Positions 1 to 7,492 of a stretch of 15,959 bases of DNA are shown piece after piece. Each line of letters begins with the position of its first letter. Positions within the stretch are counted from its first letter, which is position 1. The notes beneath the pieces are model-generated. The model ran no database searches. It saw only the letters and a program-made list of their open reading frames with translations, and had not been told where the DNA came from. This stretch comes from Clostridiales bacterium (lineage in GTDB: Bacteria > Bacillota > Clostridia > Lachnospirales > CAG-274): NCBI GenBank assembly GCA_021203425.1, contig JAJQBF010000293.1, forward strand, positions 1-15,959. The letters run 5' to 3'. The translations under genes were made by a program, and so were the position numbers.

Positions 1-92
1 CAATAGTATATTATACTTTAAAGTTATCAAAACTGTATGAGACTTTATTGTTATTTCCATAAGAATATGTTTCAGGGAAATACGGATTTAAA

Positions 93-133
93 GGAAAAAC
101 ACCCGGTCTTATGGATTAGACCGAGTGTTTTCC
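93..133 (-). terminator. Intrinsic terminator of the exported-protein cluster
   Basis: Inverted repeat with arms 93-109 and 118-133 (GGAAAAACACCCGGTCT / AGACCGAGTGTTTTCC on the plus strand) around an 8-nt loop. Read on the minus strand the 3' arm ends in GTGTTTTTCC, giving a U-run. It lies 35 nt after the stop of the last CuAO_N gene and should end that transcript. Confidence 0.85.
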
Positions 134-168
134 TAAGAAGGTAAAATGAATGATGCAATATATACTGT

Positions 169-1104
169 TTAATCAACATAATAAATATTAACAGTTTTTG
201 TTTCCGAATCCCATGATACAGTTGCTCCGAAAGCTTCTGCCATATCCCTGAGCGGTATATAGGTTGAGCTGTTTATTATCCTCGGGGGCATATCACATTC
301 CAATATATCGGTATTATTGTTATCACTTATACTTTGTCTTGTTATTTTACTGTTTCCTATTTGCATTGCTATAATTATTTTATCACTGCTGATATTTATG
401 GTTTGGGTTGATGCCTGCCAATAAACATTACAGCCCATAGCCTCGCTTATCGGTCTTACCGGTACAAAAGTCGTCCCGTCTATAATCACGGGTGTATTAT
501 CAGACTTAACCGTCTGTCCGTTCAGCAAAACCGTAATATTATTTGAACCGCCTGATGAGTGACTGTAAGAGTCGGAATAATCAACGGTGTCTGCATTCTC
601 TTGATCTATTGAAGTGGAATTAAATTTCTGCTTATTACATTTAACCAAGGTGTTTTCACTATATGTTCCTTCTGAATTTCTCGCATTTACAGTATCTCCT
701 TGGAGTGTAATTACAAAAGTCCGCTCGTCATCGGTTAATGATGAACTGTTGTCATCTGATAACGGAACAGTCCAAACATCTGTTACCTTCAGAGTGAAAC
801 TGTTATTATTTAACGGTGCATTAACAAATGTATGTTTACAGCCATGATCCCTGAAATGGGTTGAATTTCTGTAAAACACACCGGAAACTCTGTTATTTTC
901 AACAGAATCAATCTGCAGCTTATATAACTTTTTTGAAACTGAACCGCTGAATTCCAAAGCTGTGAAAGTGCTTTCCGAAACCCAATATCCGGCAGCATCA
1001 CTTGTATCTGCAATTGCCGATATATTGCCGCTCATTAAACATGTAATAATACTAAGCAGCATCGCACAAACCGATCTTTTAAAAATGTATTTACTTATAT
1101 TCAT
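169..1104 (-). CDS. Exported protein with two C-terminal CuAO_N repeats
   Basis: A 311-residue secreted protein. Residues 1 to about 33 form a signal peptide: basic start (MNISKYIFKR), hydrophobic stretch, then SAIADTSDA. Residues 35-185 are an unrecognised beta-rich region ending in a Ser/Asp/Tyr-rich linker (YSDSYSHSSGGS). Two CuAO_N repeats follow at about 189-240 (VLLNGQTV...TFVPVRPISEAMG...W) and 273-308 (PPRIINSSTYIPLRDMAEAFGATVSWDSETKTVNIYY). In this family (PF07833) the name comes from similarity to a copper amine oxidase domain; these proteins are usually not oxidases and are thought to act at the cell surface. The ATG is preceded by GGGGAGGGTG. The gene starts 50 nt after the preceding CuAO_N gene and ends at a terminator, so it is the last gene of its transcript. 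Residues 245-308 resemble the second repeat region of its neighbour (ITRQ...PPRI), which suggests duplication. The precise role is unknown. Confidence 0.85.
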   Translation of the reverse strand: MNISKYIFKRSVCAMLLSIITCLMSGNISAIADTSDAAGYWVSESTFTALEFSGSVSKKLYKLQIDSVENNRVSGVFYRNSTHFRDHGCKHTFVNAPLNNNSFTLKVTDVWTVPLSDDNSSSLTDDERTFVITLQGDTVNARNSEGTYSENTLVKCNKQKFNSTSIDQENADTVDYSDSYSHSSGGSNNITVLLNGQTVKSDNTPVIIDGTTFVPVRPISEAMGCNVYWQASTQTINISSDKIIIAMQIGNSKITRQSISDNNNTDILECDMPPRIINSSTYIPLRDMAEAFGATVSWDSETKTVNIYYVD

Positions 1105-1154
1105 ATATTTTCACCCTCCCCTGTTTATCAGACACTGATTATTGTTTCAAAGTT

Positions 1155-2396
1155 TCAATTTCGCTGCTGTCCATACAGCCTTTCTATTACATAGTGAGGC
1201 GTAAATAACGGCAGGCTTTCATATGAGGTTCCCGACAATTCTTTGTAATCCGCCGAATCCATATATCTTAATGCCTCTGAACAAAACAGGCTCTCCGAAA
1301 TAGCTTTATCACAGCCGTTTGTTGTAATATAATACTCTTCGCTGCCGGCTCCCGATGATTCACAATACAAATTTAAAAGCATATCAACAGAGCTGCCGTT
1401 TTTATAATATATGCTGTAGCTGAGAGCAAAGCCGCCTTCTATCCCCGTATAAGTGGTAATAAAATAGTTTGTTCCGTCTGCATAGGATATTCCGGGTGTG
1501 CTGCTGCCGTTTACCGAACTTAAAAATACCGAATCGCTTTCATAAAGCTTAACTGCCTTACCGTTCTCAATAGTGTAAATATAATATTTTCCTACCGGTG
1601 TAATATTATCCGAAATAACTGTGAGCATTCCCTGAGCATAGGCAAATATAAGTTCTTCCGTTCCGTCATTATCCATATCCGTAAGATTCAAATAATATAT
1701 GCCGTCGTAGTTATCTACATAAACATCATCATATAAACTTCTGTAATAGCTGTATTCCGAGCTGCTGAGTGTTCTGTCCTGATAAACCTTAGGTGTTCCG
1801 CCGCATATATTTGCAAGAACATCATAATAAACACCTGTGTTAACTTCAGCTGCAACAGCATTATCGGAACCAAACGTTTCATATGTTTCGATACCTGATG
1901 TATCGGAATAATAATATATAGAGGCTGTTTTAGTATCATTATCCCAGTATATATCCATATCAAAAGAAAGAGACAATGCTCTAAGCGGTACATAAGTTGT
2001 TCCGTTAACAATTCTCGGCGGTAAGTCATTTGCAAATGTTTCTACTTCCCAATTATCAGACTCTTTTTGTCTTGTTATATAACAGTTTCCCACAAGCATA
2101 TATACAACAACGGTATATTCTTTATCATAAATAGTTATACTTTGATCTTCTGCATACCATTCGACCTCCAAATCCAAGGTTTCGCAAATTGATCTCAAGG
2201 GTACATAGGTTCTTGAATCAAGAATAAGACCCGACTTAACCTCTTGACCGTTTACAATAACGGTAACATCAGCTAAGGCACTTGTACTTAATGTGTTTCC
2301 TAAAATACTGCATATTGATATAACTAAAATAAGCGACACAGAAAGTATTTTAGCAAACAAGCTTTTCTCAGAATTAAATATTTTTATGTGATTCAT
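1155..2396 (-). CDS. Exported protein with N-terminal CuAO_N repeats and a DxDxDG motif
   Basis: A 413-residue protein with a signal peptide or anchor at residues 1-42 (basic start, hydrophobic 15-33, then STSALAD). Two CuAO_N repeats lie at about 46-90 (VIVNGQEV...RTYVPLRSICETLDLEVEW) and 124-162 (LPPRIVNGTTYVPLRALSLSFDMDIYWDNDTKTASIYY), separated by NCYITRQKESDN. The C-terminal half (170-413) is Tyr/Ser-rich and contains LTDMDNDGTEELIF near 238-251. This matches the DxDxDGxxE calcium-loop motif seen in many clostridial secreted proteins. The arrangement is the reverse of the downstream gene, where the repeats are C-terminal. The ATG has a CGGAGGG site 7 nt upstream. It follows the SPOR-like gene across a 121-nt gap that contains a nested palindrome. 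A surface or cell-wall function is an inference; no catalytic site is visible. Confidence 0.85.
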   Translation of the reverse strand: MNHIKIFNSEKSLFAKILSVSLILVISICSILGNTLSTSALADVTVIVNGQEVKSGLILDSRTYVPLRSICETLDLEVEWYAEDQSITIYDKEYTVVVYMLVGNCYITRQKESDNWEVETFANDLPPRIVNGTTYVPLRALSLSFDMDIYWDNDTKTASIYYYSDTSGIETYETFGSDNAVAAEVNTGVYYDVLANICGGTPKVYQDRTLSSSEYSYYRSLYDDVYVDNYDGIYYLNLTDMDNDGTEELIFAYAQGMLTVISDNITPVGKYYIYTIENGKAVKLYESDSVFLSSVNGSSTPGISYADGTNYFITTYTGIEGGFALSYSIYYKNGSSVDMLLNLYCESSGAGSEEYYITTNGCDKAISESLFCSEALRYMDSADYKELSGTSYESLPLFTPHYVIERLYGQQRN

Positions 2397-2429
2397 AATC
2401 TTCCCTCCGTTTTTATATTACCCTACACC

Positions 2430-2519
2430 AAACACCTAAAATATTTGCGGTATTTTAAGTTGAATTGCGGTTAAAACACTTCAATTGAACAATATAAACC
2501 GCAAATTTCACAGGTGTTT
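2430..2519. repeat. Nested inverted repeat between the SPOR-like and CuAO_N genes
   Basis: Outer arms are AAACACCT (2430-2437) and AGGTGTTT (2512-2519). After a symmetric 5-nt internal loop the inner arms are ATTTGCGGT (2443-2451) and ACCGCAAAT (2498-2506). A further TTGCGGT copy lies at 2465-2471 and a TTCAATTGAA palindrome at 2480-2489. The outer arm touches the stop codon of the SPOR-like gene. On the minus strand there is no U-run after it, so it is not an ordinary terminator. It could be a structured RNA, an operator or a decayed repeat. Confidence 0.6.
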
Positions 2520-3096
2520 AGTGTAATGGCTCTCCCGAATATTTGACATAAGCTGATGAATATCCTATTGCCTGTGCTCTTGACAGCGCCTGCTCGGCTA
2601 CTGCCTGTGTATTCCACGCACCTGCTGTTACAACATACCACCTTTCGGTATTAAGATTACTCCAGTCTGTTGTAACAAATATCTTCCCGTCTAACCCGTT
2701 TGCATTCAGATTACTTACAATACTGTTTAAATCATTTGCATTTTTTGATGCACCGCACCAAACACCGTAAAATGCACCGTAGGTTACCTGAGTATCATCT
2801 GCGGCTGTGCTGTAATCATCATATTCGGTGTTTGAATAGACATATTCGTTTTGTGATATTTCCGGCGGATTCGCTGTTGTATAATCATACTCATAATTCA
2901 GCTCTCCCTCCGAATCACTGCTTTCTCCGTCTTCACCGGAACCGCCGCCCTGTATTGTTATGGAATAATTGTTTTCCGTTATAACTTGCTGCGGAACTTC
3001 TTTGTTTGAATTCGGTATGGTTCTTATATAACATACTGCTACAGCAAAAACCATCAAAGCAAATATGCCGAATTTTAAAACATTGCTGCTGCCCAT
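2518..3096 (-). CDS. Membrane-anchored SPOR-like domain protein
   Basis: A 192-residue protein starting at MGSSNVLKFG. I chose this ATG because AAAGGAGGG sits 6 nt before it; an upstream in-frame ATG at 3150 lacks such a site. Residues 7-25 are one hydrophobic segment (signal anchor), so most of the protein should face outward. Residues 50-105 are an acidic Gly/Ser/Asp/Tyr-rich linker. Residues 107-187 fit the SPOR pattern: two halves, each with a beta strand and an A-rich helix (FYGVWCGASKNANDL; WYVVTAGAWNTQAVAEQALSRAQAIG). SPOR domains bind denuded peptidoglycan strands, so a role in wall remodelling or septal localisation is likely, though this copy is divergent. It has its own promoter at 3157-3185 and leads the cluster with the two CuAO_N genes. 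Confidence 0.75.
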   Translation of the reverse strand: MGSSNVLKFGIFALMVFAVAVCYIRTIPNSNKEVPQQVITENNYSITIQGGGSGEDGESSDSEGELNYEYDYTTANPPEISQNEYVYSNTEYDDYSTAADDTQVTYGAFYGVWCGASKNANDLNSIVSNLNANGLDGKIFVTTDWSNLNTERWYVVTAGAWNTQAVAEQALSRAQAIGYSSAYVKYSGEPLH

Positions 3097-3156
3097 AATT
3101 TTCCCTCCTTTGTTTCTCTGTAAAATGACTTGATATAACGTTTTCCTCATTATTTT

Positions 3157-3185
3157 ATTATAAATAATTTTTGTAAATTTTTCAA
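3157..3185 (-). promoter_or_regulatory. Promoter of the SPOR/CuAO_N cluster
   Basis: On the minus strand the -35 box is TTGAAA (3185-3180), followed by a 17-nt spacer and a perfect -10 box TATAAT (3162-3157). The start codon at 3096 leaves a 5' leader of about 50-55 nt. Confidence 0.8.
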
Positions 3186-3190
3186 GATAT

Positions 3191-3215
3191 TGTCACCATA
3201 GGTGTAATAGTGACA
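3191..3215. promoter_or_regulatory. Possible operator upstream of the SPOR promoter
   Basis: Inverted repeat TGTCAC-N13-GTGACA, with a smaller CACC-ATA-GGTG palindrome inside (3194-3204) and an extra GTGAC at 3216-3220. It ends 5 nt upstream of the -35 box, a plausible place for a regulator. I do not recognise the binding family. Confidence 0.4.
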
Positions 3216-3249
3216 GTGACTTTTTATTTTATAAATTTTTACCGCAATA

Positions 3250-3295
3250 AAAAATAACCATATATCAAATACAGGAAATGATAATGGTTATTTTT
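3250..3295. terminator. Bidirectional terminator between the pyr/CuAO_N unit and the SPOR cluster
   Basis: Perfect 12-bp arms AAAAATAACCAT (3250-3261) and ATGGTTATTTTT (3284-3295), extended by TATCA/TGATA (3263-3267/3279-3283) past a one-base bulge, with an 11-nt loop. Both strands end in a U-run, and the minus strand continues TTATTTTTTATTG. It should stop transcripts coming from the pyr operon before they enter the SPOR cluster. Confidence 0.8.
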
Positions 3296-3304
3296 ATATA
3301 ACAA

Positions 3305-3328
3305 GTTCAGCTGCATAGCGAGCTGAAC
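3305..3328 (-). terminator. Stem-loop after the third CuAO_N gene
   Basis: Perfect 8-bp stem GTTCAGCT/AGCTGAAC with an 8-nt loop, 23 nt after the stop codon at 3352. The following minus-strand sequence is TTGTTATAT, a weak U-tract. It may act as a 3'-stabilising hairpin or a weak terminator ahead of the strong one at 3250-3295. Confidence 0.5.
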
Positions 3329-3351
3329 CACAGCATTTTTACAGTTGATTA

Positions 3352-4247
3352 TCAGTTGAATAATAACCCCCATGCCTCGTAAGTATTTTTGCCGCCTATA
3401 TTCAGCACAGTAATACTGTAAGAACTTACAGGGTAGAAACTTCCGTCATATTTGTCTGCTAACAAACCCTGATTTGAAAGATCAAAATATTTAATATAAT
3501 AATATTGTCCTAAATCAGCCGTATATTCACCTAAAAAATCTGAAGTCCACCATGGAAATTTACTGTGCATAACAGAATAAAAGTTATCCGGTGTGAGATT
3601 ATTTGTGTCCAAACCGTAATTGTTTAAGAAGTAACTTCTCATTGTCGGCAGAAATTTATCGAAGAATACATCTTCTGCAATATCAACAGCTCCTGACGCT
3701 GTCACTGACGGACTTTGGCTTGTGTTTTGTACCCACACAACTTTTACCCCTTCAAAACAGCCGCCGTCAAATCCCACTTCTGCTCCGAATGCCGAGGCAA
3801 TAGCTCTTAACGGTACATAAGCTGTGAAATTTATAATCTGTGTCGGCGCCGATATAGATATATTACTTCCGTTTACGGTAATGTAAGAGTTTCCCACTGT
3901 TGCCTGTATAAATGTACTTCCATAGGTAATCTCAGCCGTTTTTGTTGAAGTATTCCATGTAACATCTGCATTTAATTTAGTGCTTATAACTCTTAAAGGC
4001 ACTAAGGTTGTACCGTTTTGAATCACAGCCTTGGCATCTGATATGGCATCTCCGTTTACAAACAATATAACCGGAGAACTTCCGGCACGCTGATTCTCAG
4101 TGGTATTGACACCATATGATATAGCGTAGTCGTCCATATAAACAGTACCTATATATCAAGCAAACACAGCGACGGACTTGCTGCATAGACTGACGACGTC
4201 ATAATAAACACCGCCAGCAAAGTCAAAAATATTTTTTTCATTTTCAT
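3352..4247 (-). pseudogene. Frameshifted exported CuAO_N-repeat protein
   Basis: The body is open from 4137 to 3352 (261 residues from an internal ATG) and has two CuAO_N repeats: VILFVNGDAISD...TTLVPLRVISTKLNADVTW and TQIINFTAYVPLRAIASAFGAEV. In another frame, an ATG at 4247 with AAGGAGAG 8 nt upstream starts an obvious signal peptide (MKMKKIFLTLLAVFIMTSSV, then YAASPS) that stops at TAG 4151-4149. Restoring one base in the short stretch 4158-4149 joins the two into a 298-residue secreted protein. The internal ATG has no good ribosome site and would give a CuAO_N protein with no export signal. So this is either a real frameshift or a sequencing indel. The start lies 26 nt after carB with no terminator between, so it is probably cotranscribed with the pyr operon. 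The C-terminal region (about 165-298 repaired) is Tyr-rich and unrecognised. Confidence 0.75.
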
Positions 4248-4273
4248 TATTTTTTCTCTCCTTGTATAAATGC

Positions 4274-7200
4274 TTATTTCTTCATATCTCGGTTAATATC
4301 GAAAATATCCAATTTATCCCTGTCAATCTGCTTTTCCATAACATCACACATAGCCGCAACCGTATCCATAGCGGTTATAATTGTTATAGAACTTTCAACG
4401 GCAGTTCTTCTGATTTTAAAGCCGTCTGAATTTGCATTATTGGCCTTTCTGGGTATATCGATAATAAGGTCGATAACTCCGCTCCTTATTACATCAAGAA
4501 CATTGGGCACCCCTTGGCTTATTTTCTTTACGTTCTGAACCCTTATACCGTTTTCCTGAAGACATCTTGCCGTTCCCTTAGTGGCTATAAAGCGGCAGCC
4601 CATATCGGCAAATCTCTTTGCAATTGGAGCAAAGCTTTTGTGTTCCTTGCTTGTAACAGTGGCAAGAATTGTGCTTCCCGGCTGGGGAATAGTCATTCCT
4701 GCGGCAATAAAGCCCTTGTAAAGTGCATTGTAAAGGTTATAGCCTACGCCTAATACCTCCCCTGTAGACCTCATTTCCGGTCCTAATGAAACTTCAACCT
4801 TAGGCAGCTTTTCCGTTGAGAAAACGGGAACCTTAACGGCAACTACCTTAGATTCGGGAGCGATGGCTGTTCCATAGCCCATATCCTTAAGCTTTTCACC
4901 CAACATAACTCTCGTAGCTATATCGATAACAGGCACACCCGTTACCTTTGTGATATAAGGCACTGTTCTTGAAGATCTGGGGTTTACTTCGATTATGTTA
5001 AGCTCGCCCTTATATTCTATAAACTGAATGTTTATCATTCCTATAACGTCAAGAGCTACGGAAATTCTCTGAGTTTCGTCCATAATAGCCTGTTTGATAT
5101 TCTCGGGAATATGCTGAGGAGGATATATCGAAATACTGTCGCCCGAGTGAACACCGGCTCTCTCCAAATGCTCCATTATACCGGGGATATAAACATCTTC
5201 GCCGTCACAGATTGCGTCAACCTCGATTTCACGTCCTCCTAAATAGCGGTCGATAAGAATGGGATTTTTGCTGTCTTTTATGAACGCCTCTTCAAGATAC
5301 TGAACAAGCTCTGTTTTGTTATGGGTAATTTCCATACCCTGACCGCCTAAAACGTAGGATGGTCTTACAAGAACGGGATAACCCAAATCAGCGGCAACCT
5401 GAATACCTTCGTCAACAGACCAGACACCCTTTCCCTTGGGTCTTCTTATATTAAGACTTTCAAGAACTGCGTCAAATTTTTCTCTGTCCTCTGCGGCGTC
5501 AATATCCTTTGCCTTTGTTCCGAAAATGGGAATATTCATTTCATCAAAGAATTTTGCAAGCTTAATAGCCGTCTGACCGCCAAACTGAAGTATAACTCCG
5601 TCAGGGTGCTCTCTTTCAACTATATTTAAAACGTCTTCTTCTGTTAAAGGCTCAAAATAAAGCTTGCCTGAGGTGTCAAAGTCAGTTGATACGGTTTCGG
5701 GGTTGTTGTTTACGATAATTGTCTCGATTCCGGCTTTTTTAAGGGCCTTTACGCAGTGAACGGAACAGTAGTCAAACTCTATGCCCTGACCTATTCTTAT
5801 GGGACCTGAGCCTATAACCATAACCTTTCTTCTGTCTGAAACCACAACCTCGTCTTCTTCTTCATAAGCCGAATAGTAGTAGGGTGTTACAGCTTCAAAC
5901 TCACCGGCACAGGTATCAACCATCTTAAACACAGGCATAATATTCCACTTCTTGCGAAGGGCATATATAGCCGGAGGCTGACAATTCAATATTTTAGCCA
6001 GTGCCTTGTCGGAAAAGCCTGTTTTCTTATAATGGGCAAGGGTTCTTTCGTCAAGTTCTTCAAGAGTCATCGTCTTGAGATCCTCTTCCATTTCGACAAG
6101 TTTCTTTATCTTTTCAACAAAGAATAAGTCCATTCCCGTAATTTGACAAACCTTTTCAACCTTATAGTCACGTCTCAGCATTTCCGCAAGGTCGAAAATT
6201 CTTTCATCGTCGGGAGAAACAACGCTCTTTTTAAGCTCTTCAAGTGTTTTCTTCTTGGAGCTTGCTCTTTCAAGACCGTACTGACCTATTTCAAGAGAAC
6301 GAATACCCTTTAAAAGCGCCACCTCAAAGGAAGAACCTATTGACATAATTTCCCCTGTAGCCATCATCTTTGTTCCAAGTGTTCTCTTAGCCCCGAAGAA
6401 CTTGTCGAAAGGCCAGCGTGGGAACTTAAGAACGCAGTAGTCTATTGTAGGCTCGAAACAAGCCGTTGTCTTTCCTGTTACTGCATTGGGTATTTCGTCA
6501 AGGTTATAGCCTAAAGCTATTTTTGCCGCAACCTTGGCTATGGGGTAGCCTGTAGCCTTCGATGCCAATGCTGAAGAACGGCTTACTCTCGGGTTGATTT
6601 CTATAACTGCATAGTTATAGCTGTTGGGGTCAAGTGCAAACTGTACATTGCAGCCGCCTTTAATTTCAATAGAATTAATAATGTTTATAGCCGCACTTCT
6701 GAGCATCTGATATTCTCTGTCTGAAAGTGTCAGCGCCGGAGCAACAACTATGGAGTCGCCTGTATGTACCCCTACAGGGTCGACATTTTCCATAGAACAA
6801 ACGGTTATACAGTTTCCTGCGCCGTCTCTCATAACCTCAAACTCTATTTCCTTCCAGCCGGCTATACTCTTTTCAATAAGACACTGACCGACACGGCTTA
6901 AATGTAAGCCCTGAGTTAAGATTTCCCTAAGCTCTCCCTCGTCCTTACAGATACCTCCGCCGGTTCCGCCTAAGGTATAGGCAGGTCTTACAATAACGGG
7001 AAAACCTATTGAGTAAGCATAGTTTATACCTTCGTCAACACTTGTTACTATATCAGATTCAACTATAGGCTGATTTGTTCTCTCCATAAGGTTTTTGAAC
7101 CTGTCTCTGTCTTCGCCCTCTTTTATGGATTCTATAGAGGTTCCTATAACATTAACATGATATTTATCCAAAATACCGCTGTCATAAAGTTCAACAGCCA

Positions 7201-7492
7201 GGTTTAAACCTGTCTGACCGCCCATTCCGGCAATTATAGAGTCGGGGCGCTCTTTTGCAATAACCTTTTCTACAAAATCTATTGTCAACGGCTCAATATA
7301 TGTGTAATGAGCCATTCCTATATCCGTCATAATAGTAGCCGGGTTTGAGTTTACCAAAACAACCTCAATTCCCTCTTCTTTTATGGATTCACAGGCCTGG
7401 GTTCCGGAGTAGTCAAACTCCGCCGCCTGACCTATAACTATAGGACCTGAGCCTATAACAAGAACCTTTTTAATTGAATTATCCTTTGACAT
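4274..7492 (-). CDS. carB: Carbamoyl-phosphate synthase, large subunit
   Basis: A 1072-residue protein of normal length for the family. It makes carbamoyl phosphate from bicarbonate, ammonia delivered by CarA, and two ATP; the product feeds pyrimidine (and possibly arginine) synthesis. The two homologous ATP-grasp halves are clear: VLVIGSGPIVIGQAAEFDYS at about residue 10 and VMVIGSGPIRIGQGIEFDYC at about 557. Each has its VRPxYxLGG(T/Q)G loop (AYTLGGTGGG near 171; SYVLGGQGME in the second half) and EINPRxSRSS / EVNPRSSRT metal-binding signature. Residues about 400-550 are the oligomerisation region. The last about 135 residues are the MGS-like allosteric domain (RFIATKGTARCLQENGI...VKKISQG), where UMP inhibits and ornithine activates in the E. 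coli enzyme. It overlaps the end of carA by 14 nt and is the last pyrimidine gene in the operon. Confidence 0.97.
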   Translation of the reverse strand: MSKDNSIKKVLVIGSGPIVIGQAAEFDYSGTQACESIKEEGIEVVLVNSNPATIMTDIGMAHYTYIEPLTIDFVEKVIAKERPDSIIAGMGGQTGLNLAVELYDSGILDKYHVNVIGTSIESIKEGEDRDRFKNLMERTNQPIVESDIVTSVDEGINYAYSIGFPVIVRPAYTLGGTGGGICKDEGELREILTQGLHLSRVGQCLIEKSIAGWKEIEFEVMRDGAGNCITVCSMENVDPVGVHTGDSIVVAPALTLSDREYQMLRSAAINIINSIEIKGGCNVQFALDPNSYNYAVIEINPRVSRSSALASKATGYPIAKVAAKIALGYNLDEIPNAVTGKTTACFEPTIDYCVLKFPRWPFDKFFGAKRTLGTKMMATGEIMSIGSSFEVALLKGIRSLEIGQYGLERASSKKKTLEELKKSVVSPDDERIFDLAEMLRRDYKVEKVCQITGMDLFFVEKIKKLVEMEEDLKTMTLEELDERTLAHYKKTGFSDKALAKILNCQPPAIYALRKKWNIMPVFKMVDTCAGEFEAVTPYYYSAYEEEDEVVVSDRRKVMVIGSGPIRIGQGIEFDYCSVHCVKALKKAGIETIIVNNNPETVSTDFDTSGKLYFEPLTEEDVLNIVEREHPDGVILQFGGQTAIKLAKFFDEMNIPIFGTKAKDIDAAEDREKFDAVLESLNIRRPKGKGVWSVDEGIQVAADLGYPVLVRPSYVLGGQGMEITHNKTELVQYLEEAFIKDSKNPILIDRYLGGREIEVDAICDGEDVYIPGIMEHLERAGVHSGDSISIYPPQHIPENIKQAIMDETQRISVALDVIGMINIQFIEYKGELNIIEVNPRSSRTVPYITKVTGVPVIDIATRVMLGEKLKDMGYGTAIAPESKVVAVKVPVFSTEKLPKVEVSLGPEMRSTGEVLGVGYNLYNALYKGFIAAGMTIPQPGSTILATVTSKEHKSFAPIAKRFADMGCRFIATKGTARCLQENGIRVQNVKKISQGVPNVLDVIRSGVIDLIIDIPRKANNANSDGFKIRRTAVESSITIITAMDTVAAMCDVMEKQIDRDKLDIFDINRDMKK

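Noticed and set aside
2430..2519. Terminator after the SPOR-like gene
   Set aside because: The arms pair, but no U-run follows on the minus strand and the structure is long and interrupted.
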